Source: Lachnospiraceae bacterium UBA3814
Lineage (GTDB): Bacteria > Bacillota > Clostridia > Lachnospirales > Lachnospiraceae
DNA length: 25,209 nt
Assembly (NCBI GenBank): GCA_002368575.1
Contig: DFEA01000084.1
Coordinates: 11,609 to 36,817 of the forward strand
Direction of reading: 5' to 3'
Shown here: in pieces, positions 6,925 through 15,794 of the stretch
How positions within the stretch are numbered: position 1 is the stretch's first letter
Layout of the letters: the number at the start of each line of letters is the position of its first letter
Notes under the pieces: model-generated
Databases searched by the model: none
Told to the model about the DNA's origin: nothing
What the model saw: only the letters and a program-made list of their open reading frames with translations
Position numbers and translations under genes: made by a program

Positions 6925-8184
6925 TCAGGAACCGGACATCAGCTCGTTGACTCTTTGCTGAACAGCTTTGCTGTCATAGCCGGCAGCATCCAGCGCGTGT
7001 ATCCTGTCTGCTCCGTCGCCCCACATGCCGCGGATCACTTCCCTCGCGACCCTTTCCGTAGCGGCAGCCTCGTCCTCAGAGGCGTCCTCCTCCGAAGAAG
7101 GAGCTTTGACGGTATGCTCCCCGGTCACGGTATCCGTAGGTATGTCTGAGGCCATATAAGCAAGCATCTCATCTATTATGGCAGGGGCCGCATATTCCTT
7201 ATCCGTTCCATACAATACGGCATCGCTGAAGTTGTCGGCAAGAGCCTCCTCCGCGGAAATGACGTAATCGGTATTTGAGCCTACGACATCGTAAAAATCA
7301 GGGACCTCATCGATGGTATAGATCCTGTCAGGCTTTTCAACGGGAACCACTCCGGTGGCTATGCTGTCCCACATCGAGACACCCTCCTCAAAGGGCTTTG
7401 AATAATATGAAACGATAACAGCTTCGGTAGGAGTGCCGTCTATCGTAAACACACCGTGGCTGTCATAGCTTTCGACGTCGGGATTGCTGACAAGGACCTC
7501 CCTTACCTCGTCCGAAAAATCAGGCTCGCTCTCATCAAGGGTGAAGCCTATGATGTTATACATATTTTCCTTGAAGTCCCGGTCATTGCGGGTGAGGACA
7601 TGGAATATCTCGTGTGCAAGGACAGTCTCAAGGTAAGCGGAGCCCTCCTCGCCCTTATCTATCGCATACTTCAGAAGCTTCTCGTTGAGGAAGATGCTGT
7701 TTCCATGGGTGTAGGCTGCTGAATCGCCCTCCTCCTTCATGGTGGTAAGCACAAAGTTTATGGAATCCTCCAGAGGATAGGAGAAGCCAAGGGAGTTCAG
7801 CCTTTCCTGGAGCTTTGCCATACTCTCGTTCAGAGCCTGAGTCTGTTCCTCGGTAAAGGTAAGGCCTGTTTCCTCTGCAAGCTTCTTATAGTCTTCAAGG
7901 GTGGCGCCCTTTTTCCCTACCCTGAAATCAAGATCGGTCTGACTGAGCCTGTTTAAATATTCTGTATTTGACGTTAAAAAATCATTTACCCAGGCGGCAT
8001 CGGGCGTGTCAAAGGAGATTGGTGTCGGAGCGTAGTATATCTCGTTAAACTTCTCCATTACAAGGTTCAGATAATCTGAGCCGTTTGCAGCGGCTAAGGC
8101 TGACATATCTGCGGCATTGCATCCCGTAAGTGCGGCTGCCGCCACAGATAAAGATAAAATAACAGATACGATTTTTGTCTTCAT
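6925..8184 (-). CDS. Lipoprotein with HExxH metallopeptidase motif and C-terminal CW_7 cell-wall-binding repeat
   Basis: With the start at 8184 this is 419 residues. The ATG at 8190 is only 2 bases from AAAGGGG (8199-8193), whereas that at 8184 is 8 bases away, so I choose the latter. Residues 1-22 are a lipoprotein signal with lipobox LTGC (Cys22). HEIFH (191-195), preceded by the helix LETVLA, is a zinc-protease motif, and Glu312 or Glu313 in SAEEALADNF is the likely third ligand. After an acidic linker (about 362-375), residues 377-417 match the CW_7 repeat of Cpl-7-type lysins (VAREVIRG, then WGDG, AGYD and VQQRVNEL). A membrane-anchored peptidase tethered to peptidoglycan is the natural reading; substrate unknown. 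Monocistronic, divergent from the DUF5685 gene. HExxH and CW_7 are seen; catalysis is inferred. Confidence 0.85.
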   Translation of the reverse strand: MKTKIVSVILSLSVAAAALTGCNAADMSALAAANGSDYLNLVMEKFNEIYYAPTPISFDTPDAAWVNDFLTSNTEYLNRLSQTDLDFRVGKKGATLEDYKKLAEETGLTFTEEQTQALNESMAKLQERLNSLGFSYPLEDSINFVLTTMKEEGDSAAYTHGNSIFLNEKLLKYAIDKGEEGSAYLETVLAHEIFHVLTRNDRDFKENMYNIIGFTLDESEPDFSDEVREVLVSNPDVESYDSHGVFTIDGTPTEAVIVSYYSKPFEEGVSMWDSIATGVVPVEKPDRIYTIDEVPDFYDVVGSNTDYVISAEEALADNFSDAVLYGTDKEYAAPAIIDEMLAYMASDIPTDTVTGEHTVKAPSSEEDASEDEAAATERVAREVIRGMWGDGADRIHALDAAGYDSKAVQQRVNELMSGS

Positions 8185-8408
8185 AAGCATAACCCCTTTA
8201 GTTTATAGAATGTTTACAGTTACTATCTGAATTGTATCACAACACGTACAAATATTAAATATGAAATAATCTGCATATCCCGCACAGCCTTGAGGTATTA
8301 AGCGATTGCCCTGCGGCAGACTGCTTTTGACTATATATTTCCGGTATGTTATGATATGATACCGGGGTCGGGCAGACCCGGCAGAAAACATTTTTGGAGC
8401 AGGGCGGC
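8185..8408. other. Divergent intergenic region with promoters
   Basis: This separates the CW_7 lipoprotein gene (-) from the DUF5685 operon (+). It contains a strong rightward promoter (8327-8355) and a weak leftward extended -10 (TGATACAAT, with TACAAT at 8236-8231 on the minus strand) lacking a good -35. No gene was seen. Confidence 0.6.
8327..8355 (+). promoter_or_regulatory. Promoter of the DUF5685-to-lgt operon
   Basis: TTGACT (8327-8332) and TATGAT (8350-8355) are separated by exactly 17 bases. It is the only good rightward promoter found ahead of the gene run ending at 15708. Confidence 0.7.
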
Positions 8409-9239
8409 ATGTTCGGGTACGTTACGGTCAACAAGCAGGAGCTTAAATTCAGGGAATTTGACAGATACAGGGCATATTACTGCGGTCTTTGCCAGGAGCT
8501 TAAGGAGCGATACGGAAAGACCGCGCAGTTTACGCTGAGCTACGATATGACCTTTGTAATAATGCTGCTTTCCGTGCTTTATGAGGAGGAAGCCGGGGAG
8601 GGAATGGTAAGATGCCTTGCTCACCCCTTTGAAAAGCATCCCACAAGGAAAAACCGCTTCACAAGCTATGCGGCCGACATGAACCTTCTTCTGTCCTATG
8701 AAAAATGCGAGGACGACTGGAGGGACGAGAGAAGGCCCGTAAGAAAGCTTTATGCCATGTCTCTGAGGAACAGGGTGAAAAGGGTGAAGGAGCAGTATCC
8801 CCTGAAAGTGAAGGCCATAACAGACAGCCTTGAGCTGATAAGCAGGCTTGAAAAGGAGAAGGAAAGCAATATAGATCTGCCTGCGGGTGCTTTCGGAGAG
8901 ATAATGGCTCAGGTCCTTGCGTATAAGCAGGATGAATGGGAGGATACACTTAAGAGGCTCGGTTTCTTCCTGGGTAAATTTGTATACATTGCGGATGCCT
9001 ATGAGGATCTGGAAAAGGACAGGCGCTCAGGCAGCTATAATCCGCTTCTTCTGAGGAAAAACGGGGAAGGGGATGTTGACAGTGATGTGGAGGAGATGCT
9101 CGTCATGATGATGGGAGAATGCTCAAGGGCATTTGAGAGGCTTCCGATAGTAGACGGCGATGTGGAGATACTTAGAAACATTCTGTATTCGGGAGTCTGG
9201 TGCAGGTATCAGATGACCAAAGAGAAAAGAAAGAAATGA
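8409..9239 (+). CDS. DUF5685 family protein
   Basis: With the ATG at 8409 the protein has 276 residues; GGAG at 8396-8399 lies 9 bases upstream, and the MFGYV start fits the family. An in-frame TTG at 8394 overlaps that site and is unlikely. The signature is MFGYVTVNKQELKFREFDRY with CGLC (25-28), then a mostly alpha-helical body. An Asp-rich stretch in helix context (ADAYEDLEKD, 195-204) and CEDDW (100-104) loosely recall the metal-binding motifs of all-alpha isoprenoid synthases; this is only a resemblance. Function unknown. Its stop overlaps the start of the J-domain gene by 4 bp (ATGA), so the two are probably translated together and may work together. Confidence 0.82.
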   Translation: MFGYVTVNKQELKFREFDRYRAYYCGLCQELKERYGKTAQFTLSYDMTFVIMLLSVLYEEEAGEGMVRCLAHPFEKHPTRKNRFTSYAADMNLLLSYEKCEDDWRDERRPVRKLYAMSLRNRVKRVKEQYPLKVKAITDSLELISRLEKEKESNIDLPAGAFGEIMAQVLAYKQDEWEDTLKRLGFFLGKFVYIADAYEDLEKDRRSGSYNPLLLRKNGEGDVDSDVEEMLVMMMGECSRAFERLPIVDGDVEILRNILYSGVWCRYQMTKEKRKK

Positions 9240-9967
9240 ATCCATATAAGGTTTTGGGCGTTTCGGAAAATGCCACGGAGGAAGAGATCAAAAAGGCATA
9301 CAGGTCTCTTTCCAGAAAATATCATCCGGATGCGAATATAAACAATCCGAATAAGGAACAGGCTGAGGAAAGGTTTAAAGAGGTCCAGCAGGCGTATGAT
9401 CTTATAATGGATATGCGGCAGAAGGGATATACTTACCGCGAAGCCGGAAGCAGCGGGTATGAAAGGACCTCACAGGGCTATGGAGGCTTCGATTTCGGAG
9501 GCTTTGACTTTGGAGATTTCGATTTCGGGGGCTTCGGAGCCGGAGGCAGGAAAAGGCAGGGTAACACAGACGAGCGCTCCATTCATCTTCAGGCGGCTGC
9601 AAATTATATAAACAGCGGCTATTACAGGGAGGCCCTCAATGTCCTTTCGGGCATCGGGGAGAAAAATGCCCAGTGGTATTATCTTTCGGCGCTTGCAAGC
9701 TCCGGTATCGGAAATAATATAGAGGCAATGGAATACGCAAGGACAGCCTGCAGTCTTGAGCCGGATAACGCTTCCTACAGGATGCTTCTTCAGAGGCTCA
9801 GCTCGGGAGGCACCTGGTACAGAGATATGCAGACACCGTACGGTACGGCCACAGTTTCGGGAAACAACCTCTGCCTGAGGCTCTGTCTTCTGAATCTGGC
9901 GTGCAACATGTGCTGCGGGGGAGGAGGTCTCTGTTACGGCGGCTACGGCCCGGGGCTGTGTTTTTAA
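9236..9967 (+). CDS. J-domain protein with Gly/Phe linker, TPR-like region and Cys-rich tail
   Basis: This is a 243-residue DnaJ-like co-chaperone. A J domain (1-66) carries the HPD motif (30-32) needed to stimulate Hsp70. A Gly/Phe-rich repeat follows (GGFDFG-type units, 83-104), then a helical TPR-like region (115-190) with ALASSGIGNNIEAMEYA and SLEPDNASY. The tail (211-243) is hydrophobic and rich in Gly and Cys (Cys213, 217, 223, 226, 227, 233, 242) and ends in LCF. There is no DnaJ zinc-finger set, so this is not the general DnaJ. The start at 9236 is chosen because it begins the J domain exactly and overlaps the preceding stop (ATGA). A specialised adaptor that brings Hsp70 to the DUF5685 protein or to a membrane site is inferred. 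Confidence 0.85.
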   Translation: MNPYKVLGVSENATEEEIKKAYRSLSRKYHPDANINNPNKEQAEERFKEVQQAYDLIMDMRQKGYTYREAGSSGYERTSQGYGGFDFGGFDFGDFDFGGFGAGGRKRQGNTDERSIHLQAAANYINSGYYREALNVLSGIGEKNAQWYYLSALASSGIGNNIEAMEYARTACSLEPDNASYRMLLQRLSSGGTWYRDMQTPYGTATVSGNNLCLRLCLLNLACNMCCGGGGLCYGGYGPGLCF

Positions 9968-10025
9968 AGTGAACATTTTATACGCTATATGTAACGGCAG
10001 CCTTTTACGTCAATGAGTATAAATA

Positions 10026-12566
10026 ATGACGCGGACGGACCGGGCGCAAAGAGGTAAGCTGATCGTGGAGCCTGAAAGAGGGGAAATAAGGATCTCGGTA
10101 AGGAATCTGGTGGAATTCATACTGCGTTCCGGGGACATAGACAACAGAAAAAAGGGTTCGGCCGATATAGAGGCGATGCTTGAGGGTGCCAGGCTCCACA
10201 GGCTGATACAGTCACGGACAGGGCCCGAGTATCACGCGGAGGTGCCGCTTCGGGAATGCTTTGCCCAGAACGGCTATGATATCATCGTAGAGGGAAGGGC
10301 TGACGGCATCATTTACAGGGAGCCTTCGGAAGCTGATTCACAAAAGGCCCTTCCGGTCACGATAGATGAGATAAAGAGTACGTGGCTTGATGTAGACAAG
10401 CTTAAGGAGCCGGTATATGTGCATCTGGCACAGGCAAGGTGCTATGCGTATATATGGGCTTCACAGAATAAGCTGCCCGAGATAAGCGTCAGGATGACCT
10501 ATGTGAACAGCTTAAACAGGCAGGTAAGGTATTTTCACGAGACCTGTGTCTTTTCAGAGCTCGAAAAATGGTTCGGTGAGATACTTTCTTCCTATAAAAG
10601 ATGGGCGGATTTTCAGTTTGAATGGTATCGAAAAAGGAACCGGTCTGCCGCTTCCGTGGAATTTCCCTTTGTCTACAGGGAGGGACAGAAGGAGCTGGTA
10701 TCCCAGGTATACAGGACGATATATCACAGACGGAAGCTTTTCCTGGAGGCTCCCACGGGCACCGGAAAAACGATTTCCGTGGTGTTTCCCTCTGTTAAGG
10801 CTGTGGGTGCGGGGCTGTGTGATAAGATATTCTACCTGACCGCAAAAACCATAACAAGGACGGTGGCTGCCGAGAGCTTTGAGCTTTTGAGAGACAGGGG
10901 CCTTTGCTTTAAAACGGTTGTTATAACCGCAAAGGAAAAGATCTGTCCTTTGGAGGAAACTGAATGCAATCCGGTTGCCTGTCCCTATGCAAGGGGGCAC
11001 TTTGACAGGATAAATGATGCGATATTTGATCTTCTGACCTCGCGTGACAGCTTTATGCGGGAGGAGGTTGAGGAGTTTGCGAAAAAGCATACGGTATGCC
11101 CCTTTGAGCTGGCTCTTGACATGTCGCTCTTTTCGGACGCGGTGATCTGCGATTACAATTATGTCTTCGATCCCAATGTTTACCTTCGGAGGTTTTTCTC
11201 GGACAGCCCCCAGGGGAAATATGTATTCCTGGTGGACGAGGCACATAATCTGGCGGACCGGGCTATGAAGATGTACAGCGCCGAGCTCCTTAAGGAAGAG
11301 GTTATGGCCGCAAAAAGGCTTGTAAAGGAGCATGACAGCAGGCTGTCAAGAGCGCTTGAGGCCTTAAACAGAAAATTCCTTCTCATAAAGCGCGAGACAG
11401 AGGATATCAGGCTGTTTGAGGATATTTCCGATTTTATGATGGCTTTGAACCGGGCGTGTTCAAGGCTTGAGGATTTTCTGGAGGATAACGACGGCTTTGA
11501 GAAAAGAAAAGAGCTGCTGGAATTTTATTTTAAGGTAAGGCATTTTATAAATATGTATGATAACATGGGAAGCAGAGACTATGTTATCTATTCGGAGCTT
11601 AAGCCGGCGGGGCTTATGCTTAAGCTTCTCTGCACAGACCCTTCCGAAAGCCTCAAGAAGCGGCTGCTTAAGGGGGTGAGCACGGTGTTCTTTTCCGCCA
11701 CCCTTCTTCCGATCAGGTATTATAAGGATATGCTCGGGGCAGAGGAGGAGGATTATGCGGTCTATGCAAGCTCTGTTTTTGATGAGAGAAAACGGGGACT
11801 TTTCATAGCCTGTGATGTGAGCAGTAAATATACCCGGCGGGGGGAGCTTGAGTACCGGCATATCGCGGAATATATAAATGCCTGTGTGCGGCAGAGGAAG
11901 GGAAATTACATGGTATTTTTCCCTTCACACAGCTTTCTGATGAAGGTGTACGAGCAGTACACCGGCATGTATTCGGACGCGGACACAGAGGTGCTGTGCC
12001 AGAAGAGCAATATGACCGAGGAGGAGAGGGAGAGCTTCCTGGGCCGTTTCCTGAGAGACGACGGGGGTGATCCGGAATGCACCGCTGTTGCTTCGGCCCA
12101 CAGCTTTCTGGTAGGCTTCTGCGTGACGGGCGGGATCTTTTCGGAGGGCATCGATCTTAAAAACGACAGTCTGATAGGAGCGGTCATAGTGGGCACGGGG
12201 CTTCCGATGGTCTGTAATGAACGCGAGCTGATGAAAAAAAGCTATGACAGGATGGGCTATGACGGCTTTGATTATGCTTACAGGTTCCCGGGGATGAATA
12301 AGGTGCTTCAGGCCGCCGGAAGGGTGATAAGGACCGTTGACGACGTGGGTATAGTAGCACTGCTTGATGAACGCTTTCTCACAGGCTCCTACAGGAAGCT
12401 GTTTCCGAAGGAATGGCGTCGATTTGAGGTGATAAGCCTTGAAAGCAAGGAGGATAAGATAAACGAATTCTGGGAGCTTGCGGACATTAATGAAGGACGA
12501 AGCCCTGAGATCTTAATAAACGGAGGAAAGGAGCCTTTAAGGCTGAAAGGGGATCAGTATGGATAA
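10026..12566 (+). CDS. PD-(D/E)XK nuclease / DEAD_2 iron-sulfur helicase fusion
   Basis: This 846-residue protein joins a RecB/Cas4-like nuclease to an XPD/DinG-type superfamily 2 helicase. N-terminal nuclease residues: His58, Asp93 (GRADG), Glu115 and Lys117 (DEIKST), and Gln136 (QARCYAY). Helicase: Walker A APTGTGKT (242-249), four Cys placed for a 4Fe-4S cluster (307, 314, 319, 358), DEAH (404-407) and motif [11 protein letters not shown] near the C terminus. It should unwind, and perhaps cut, damaged or branched DNA. The ATG at 10026 has no clear ribosome site. A GTG at 10065 with AAAGAGG 10 bases upstream would give an 833-residue protein starting just before the conserved region, and may be the true start. 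Its end overlaps the MCP gene by 8 bp. Function inferred from the domains. Confidence 0.9.
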   Translation: MTRTDRAQRGKLIVEPERGEIRISVRNLVEFILRSGDIDNRKKGSADIEAMLEGARLHRLIQSRTGPEYHAEVPLRECFAQNGYDIIVEGRADGIIYREPSEADSQKALPVTIDEIKSTWLDVDKLKEPVYVHLAQARCYAYIWASQNKLPEISVRMTYVNSLNRQVRYFHETCVFSELEKWFGEILSSYKRWADFQFEWYRKRNRSAASVEFPFVYREGQKELVSQVYRTIYHRRKLFLEAPTGTGKTISVVFPSVKAVGAGLCDKIFYLTAKTITRTVAAESFELLRDRGLCFKTVVITAKEKICPLEETECNPVACPYARGHFDRINDAIFDLLTSRDSFMREEVEEFAKKHTVCPFELALDMSLFSDAVICDYNYVFDPNVYLRRFFSDSPQGKYVFLVDEAHNLADRAMKMYSAELLKEEVMAAKRLVKEHDSRLSRALEALNRKFLLIKRETEDIRLFEDISDFMMALNRACSRLEDFLEDNDGFEKRKELLEFYFKVRHFINMYDNMGSRDYVIYSELKPAGLMLKLLCTDPSESLKKRLLKGVSTVFFSATLLPIRYYKDMLGAEEEDYAVYASSVFDERKRGLFIACDVSSKYTRRGELEYRHIAEYINACVRQRKGNYMVFFPSHSFLMKVYEQYTGMYSDADTEVLCQKSNMTEEERESFLGRFLRDDGGDPECTAVASAHSFLVGFCVTGGIFSEGIDLKNDSLIGAVIVGTGLPMVCNERELMKKSYDRMGYDGFDYAYRFPGMNKVLQAAGRVIRTVDDVGIVALLDERFLTGSYRKLFPKEWRRFEVISLESKEDKINEFWELADINEGRSPEILINGGKEPLRLKGDQYG

Positions 12567-13926
12567 GAACACGAACAGTAAGACGGAGGTGGGTTTTTTT
12601 CAGTCCACAAGCTTTAAGATACTTCTGCTTGTGGGTATGGCGGTGATTGCTGCCATAGTACCGATAATGATCATCCTGATCGTAAAGTTCCGTGATCTGG
12701 TAGAGAAGGAGGTGCCCGCGGATGTACTGCCTTCGGTGATGAATGATCTGTCGGCCTTAAGAAACAGCGCGGTCATCATCGCGGTGGTAATAGGTCTGGC
12801 CTGCCTTATTGCCGCTTATTTCGTGAGCCTTTTGATAGTAAGGCCCATTAAGCAGCTTACCGGTATAATCGAACAGACCGCGACGCTCAACTTCAAGAGC
12901 GGGGGCACAGCTACGGAGGGGCTCAAGAAAAGAGGGGATGAGACCGGTGTCATGGCAAGGGCGGTTTCCGCGATGCGTTCCAATCTGAGGAATATGGTAA
13001 GGAACATTGATTCCGCCAGTGATAAGATCAACGGAAATGTAAACAAGCTTCAGGATGTGACTGATGTGGTCAACAGCATGTGTACCGATAACTCCGCGAC
13101 GACGCAGGAGCTTGCGGCAGGGATGCAGGAGACGGCCGCGACCGCCGAAAGCATCTATGCCAATATCGGGTATATGCAGACCGGAGCAAGGGATATAATC
13201 AAGCTTTCGGAATCCGGGGATGAGATGTCGGACGAGGTGATGCAGAGGGCCGATTCCCTTAAGGAGAAAACCGCCGAGGCGGCAAGGCGTACAAGAAATA
13301 CTTATGATTCCGTAATGCAGAGATCCGCCGGTGCCATTGAGGACTCCAGGGCAGTTACCAAGATCAACGAGCTTACAGATACGATCATGTCCATATCCTC
13401 GCAGACAAGTCTTCTGGCCCTGAATGCCTCGATAGAGGCGGCAAGAGCCGGAGAGGCCGGAAAAGGCTTCGCGGTAGTGGCGATTGAGATAGGAAAGCTT
13501 GCGGACCAGACCTCTGAGGCGGTTGGAGATATTAACGGCATAGTCGGGGAGGTAAATGCGGCCGTATCGAATATGACGGCCTGTCTTCAGGAGACAGGCA
13601 GCTTTCTGGAGCAGTCCGTGCTGGGGGATTATAAGGAATTTGAAGAGGTTTCCGAGCAGTACAGCAAGGATGCGGCCCAGTTTAAGGAGAGCATGGGAGA
13701 TATAAATTCCTCCATAAATAACCTGGCTGATTCCATCCAGAAGATCTCCGATGCGCTTTCAGGCATTAATAATACCGTGGGCGAGTCCACGATAGGGGTT
13801 ACCGACATAGCTGAAAAAACGACGGATATGGTTACAAAGACGAGCCAGACGAACGGACTTGTGGAGGAAAGCCTTGAATGCGTAGAACAGCTGAGACTCA
13901 TAGTAAATGAGTTTGTTATAGAGTAA
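12559..13926 (+). CDS. Methyl-accepting chemotaxis protein without a large sensor domain
   Basis: This 455-residue protein has two membrane helices (about 19-43 and 71-93) with only a 27-residue external loop between them, a HAMP linker (94-148) and a cytoplasmic coiled-coil signalling domain. The CheA/CheW-binding hairpin tip is clear (278-318: [18 protein letters not shown], then GKGFAVVA and [11 protein letters not shown]). The external loop is too short for a Cache or four-helix ligand domain, so it may sense membrane or cytoplasmic signals, or work with other receptors. No CheR-binding pentapeptide is seen at the C terminus. AAAGGGG at 12546-12552 precedes the ATG. It overlaps the helicase gene by 8 bp, which indicates co-transcription; a functional link is not obvious. 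Confidence 0.92.
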   Translation: MDKNTNSKTEVGFFQSTSFKILLLVGMAVIAAIVPIMIILIVKFRDLVEKEVPADVLPSVMNDLSALRNSAVIIAVVIGLACLIAAYFVSLLIVRPIKQLTGIIEQTATLNFKSGGTATEGLKKRGDETGVMARAVSAMRSNLRNMVRNIDSASDKINGNVNKLQDVTDVVNSMCTDNSATTQELAAGMQETAATAESIYANIGYMQTGARDIIKLSESGDEMSDEVMQRADSLKEKTAEAARRTRNTYDSVMQRSAGAIEDSRAVTKINELTDTIMSISSQTSLLALNASIEAARAGEAGKGFAVVAIEIGKLADQTSEAVGDINGIVGEVNAAVSNMTACLQETGSFLEQSVLGDYKEFEEVSEQYSKDAAQFKESMGDINSSINNLADSIQKISDALSGINNTVGESTIGVTDIAEKTTDMVTKTSQTNGLVEESLECVEQLRLIVNEFVIE

Positions 13927-13983
13927 GCTAAAGGGCTGCGCACCGGCTGTATTTCTCCGGCGGGCAGAGATGGTGAAGGAGTT

Positions 13984-14898
13984 ATGATCTATACACTGAC
14001 TTTCAGTCCCTCAATTGATTATCTTGTTTATCTGAGAAATGAATTTGAGGCTGGCAGGATCAACAAAATGGTAAAGGATGCTATCTATTACGGAGGCAAG
14101 GGCGTCAATGTTTCCCAGGTGCTTCTCGGCCTGTCGGCGGATAATACTGCTCTGGGCTTTGTGGCAGGCTTTACCGGAAGGGAGATCGAGGAAGGGCTTA
14201 AGCGCATGGGCTGTAAAACGGATTTTGTCCATCTGAAAAACGGCCATTCAAGGATAAACATAAAGCTTAAGACCAATGTGGAAAGCGAGATAAATGCCTC
14301 CAGTCCCTTTGTGGATTCCGATGCCCTTGAGGAGCTTTATAAGAAGATCGAGAAGGTGGGAGAGGAGGATATTCTCGTTATCGCGGGAAATGTTCCGGAT
14401 AACCTTCCCAAAAAAATGCTGGCCTTTATCATCGAGCATCTCAGGTCGGATAAAACAAAGGTCGTTATAGATACGAGCTCTGATTCTCTTCTTGAGATAC
14501 TGCCTTATCATCCGTTCCTGATAAAACCGAACCACATTGAGCTGTCGGAGCTTTTCAATGAGACCTTTAATCCCTCTGACACAAAGGGCATAGTGTCGGC
14601 GGCGAGACAGCTTCAGGAGAAGGGCGCGAGAAATGTGCTTATCTCGCTGGGAGCCGAGGGCGCCATTCTCTATGCCGAGAACGGAAACGTTTATTCCAGA
14701 CAGGCCCCGCGAGGGAGCGTAGTGAATTCCGTGGGCTCGGGAGACAGCATGGTAGCGGGCTTCATAGCGGGATATCTTGAAAAGGGCGATCTGGAGGATG
14801 CCTTTGTCATGGGCATCGCCGCAGGCTCCGCGAGTGCCTTTGTGGAAGGACTTGCCACGGGAGATGAGATCAGGCAGCTTTACAGACTGATCAGATAG
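13984..14898 (+). CDS. PfkB-family sugar-phosphate kinase, probable 1-phosphofructokinase
   Basis: This 304-residue ribokinase-like kinase has the substrate motif GGKGVN (37-42) and the catalytic motif GSGDSMVAGF (from 251, base Asp254). Start and end match the FruK/LacC branch (MIYTLTFSPSIDY), so it should phosphorylate fructose-1-phosphate (or tagatose-6-phosphate) with ATP. No fructose PTS or DeoR-type regulator, the usual fruK neighbours, is in view. It sits between the MCP and lgt genes, 57 bp after the former and 15 bp before the latter. AAGGAG lies only 2 bases before the ATG, a short spacing. FruK is favoured over LacC on overall resemblance; the substrate is inferred. Confidence 0.82.
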   Translation: MIYTLTFSPSIDYLVYLRNEFEAGRINKMVKDAIYYGGKGVNVSQVLLGLSADNTALGFVAGFTGREIEEGLKRMGCKTDFVHLKNGHSRINIKLKTNVESEINASSPFVDSDALEELYKKIEKVGEEDILVIAGNVPDNLPKKMLAFIIEHLRSDKTKVVIDTSSDSLLEILPYHPFLIKPNHIELSELFNETFNPSDTKGIVSAARQLQEKGARNVLISLGAEGAILYAENGNVYSRQAPRGSVVNSVGSGDSMVAGFIAGYLEKGDLEDAFVMGIAAGSASAFVEGLATGDEIRQLYRLIR

Positions 14899-14913
14899 GA
14901 AAAGGAGTTAAAA

Positions 14914-15708
14914 ATGGCTATTGATCTTTTTACCATAGGAGGCTTTACGATCCATGGCTACGGTCTGATGATAGGGATCGGGTTTATGATAGCTGTGCTT
15001 TACGGCGGATACAGATGCGAGCACGGACTTAAGCTCTCCTCCGATCATTACAGCAGTCTTGCGATCTATACGCTTATCTTCGGCTGGCTGGGGGGAAAGA
15101 TAATGTTTATCATCGTGGAGTTTAAAAGCTTTCTGGCTTCTCCCCTGTCCGTGCTGGGTTCATCGGGCTTTGTCGTATATGGCGGCATTATAACCGGTGT
15201 TATCACGATCTTTGGCTACTGCAGGCTGAAAAAGCTCTCCTTCCTGAGCTATCTTGACGCGCTGGTTCCGGGCGTTGCCATCTGCCAGGGCTTCGGAAGA
15301 CTGGGGTGCTTTATGGCGGGCTGCTGCTACGGGAAACAGACGACATCCCGCTTCAGTGTGGTCTTTCCGGAAAATTCCCTTGCCCCTCACGGGGTTCATC
15401 TTATACCGACCCAGCTGTATTCTGCAGCCTTTGATCTTCTGCTTGCTGGTTTTATGATCCTTATGTGCAGACGGGTGAAAAGAAGGGGTGATATTTCGGT
15501 CATCTATTTCGGAGGCTATGCGATAGGAAGGTTTATTATCGAATTCTTCAGGGATGATCCGAGAGGGTCTGTAGGAATTCTTTCCACCTCTCAGTTTATT
15601 TCGATCCTGATGCTTATATTTGCCGTTTTCCTTCATTTTACGGTAAAGAAGCTTGGGCTTGCGCCCTCATGGAAGGAGGAGGCAAAGGAGGAAGCGCCTG
15701 AAAAGTGA
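14914..15708 (+). CDS. lgt: Phosphatidylglycerol-prolipoprotein diacylglyceryl transferase
   Basis: Lgt (264 residues, normal length) transfers diacylglycerol from phosphatidylglycerol to the lipobox cysteine of preprolipoproteins, in the plasma membrane. Visible features are about seven membrane helices, the N-terminal HGYGLMIG segment (14-21), YGG (89-91) and the Lgt signature GRLGCFMAGCCYG (128-140), in the Cys-rich variant common in Clostridia, followed by PTQLYSA. The ATG has AAGGAG 6 bases upstream. It is the last gene before a strong terminator. Likely substrates in this window are the CW_7, DUF3048 and TPR lipoproteins, all of which have clear lipoboxes. Confidence 0.95.
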   Translation: MAIDLFTIGGFTIHGYGLMIGIGFMIAVLYGGYRCEHGLKLSSDHYSSLAIYTLIFGWLGGKIMFIIVEFKSFLASPLSVLGSSGFVVYGGIITGVITIFGYCRLKKLSFLSYLDALVPGVAICQGFGRLGCFMAGCCYGKQTTSRFSVVFPENSLAPHGVHLIPTQLYSAAFDLLLAGFMILMCRRVKRRGDISVIYFGGYAIGRFIIEFFRDDPRGSVGILSTSQFISILMLIFAVFLHFTVKKLGLAPSWKEEAKEEAPEK

Positions 15709-15726
15709 CAGCTTAAAGAATAACGT

Positions 15727-15758
15727 AAACGGCCGGAAGAAAGTCTTCCGGCCGTTTT
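15727..15758. terminator. Strong bidirectional intrinsic terminator
   Basis: A perfect 14-bp GC-rich stem (AAACGGCCGGAAGA with its complement) and a 3-base loop, followed by TTTT on the plus strand and TTT on the minus strand. It ends the operon that closes with lgt and also the convergent DUF3048 gene. Confidence 0.92.
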
Positions 15759-15794
15759 AATATTATCGTTTTACAGGAAACGACAAAGTTCTTT

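Noticed and set aside
9236..9967. General chaperone DnaJ
   Set aside because: The CxxCxGxG zinc-finger repeats and C-terminal substrate domains are missing; only the J domain and a Gly/Phe segment are shared.
10554..11333. 259-codon minus-strand frame inside the helicase gene
   Set aside because: It lies wholly within a gene with complete helicase motifs; it is a by-product of codon bias on the opposite strand.
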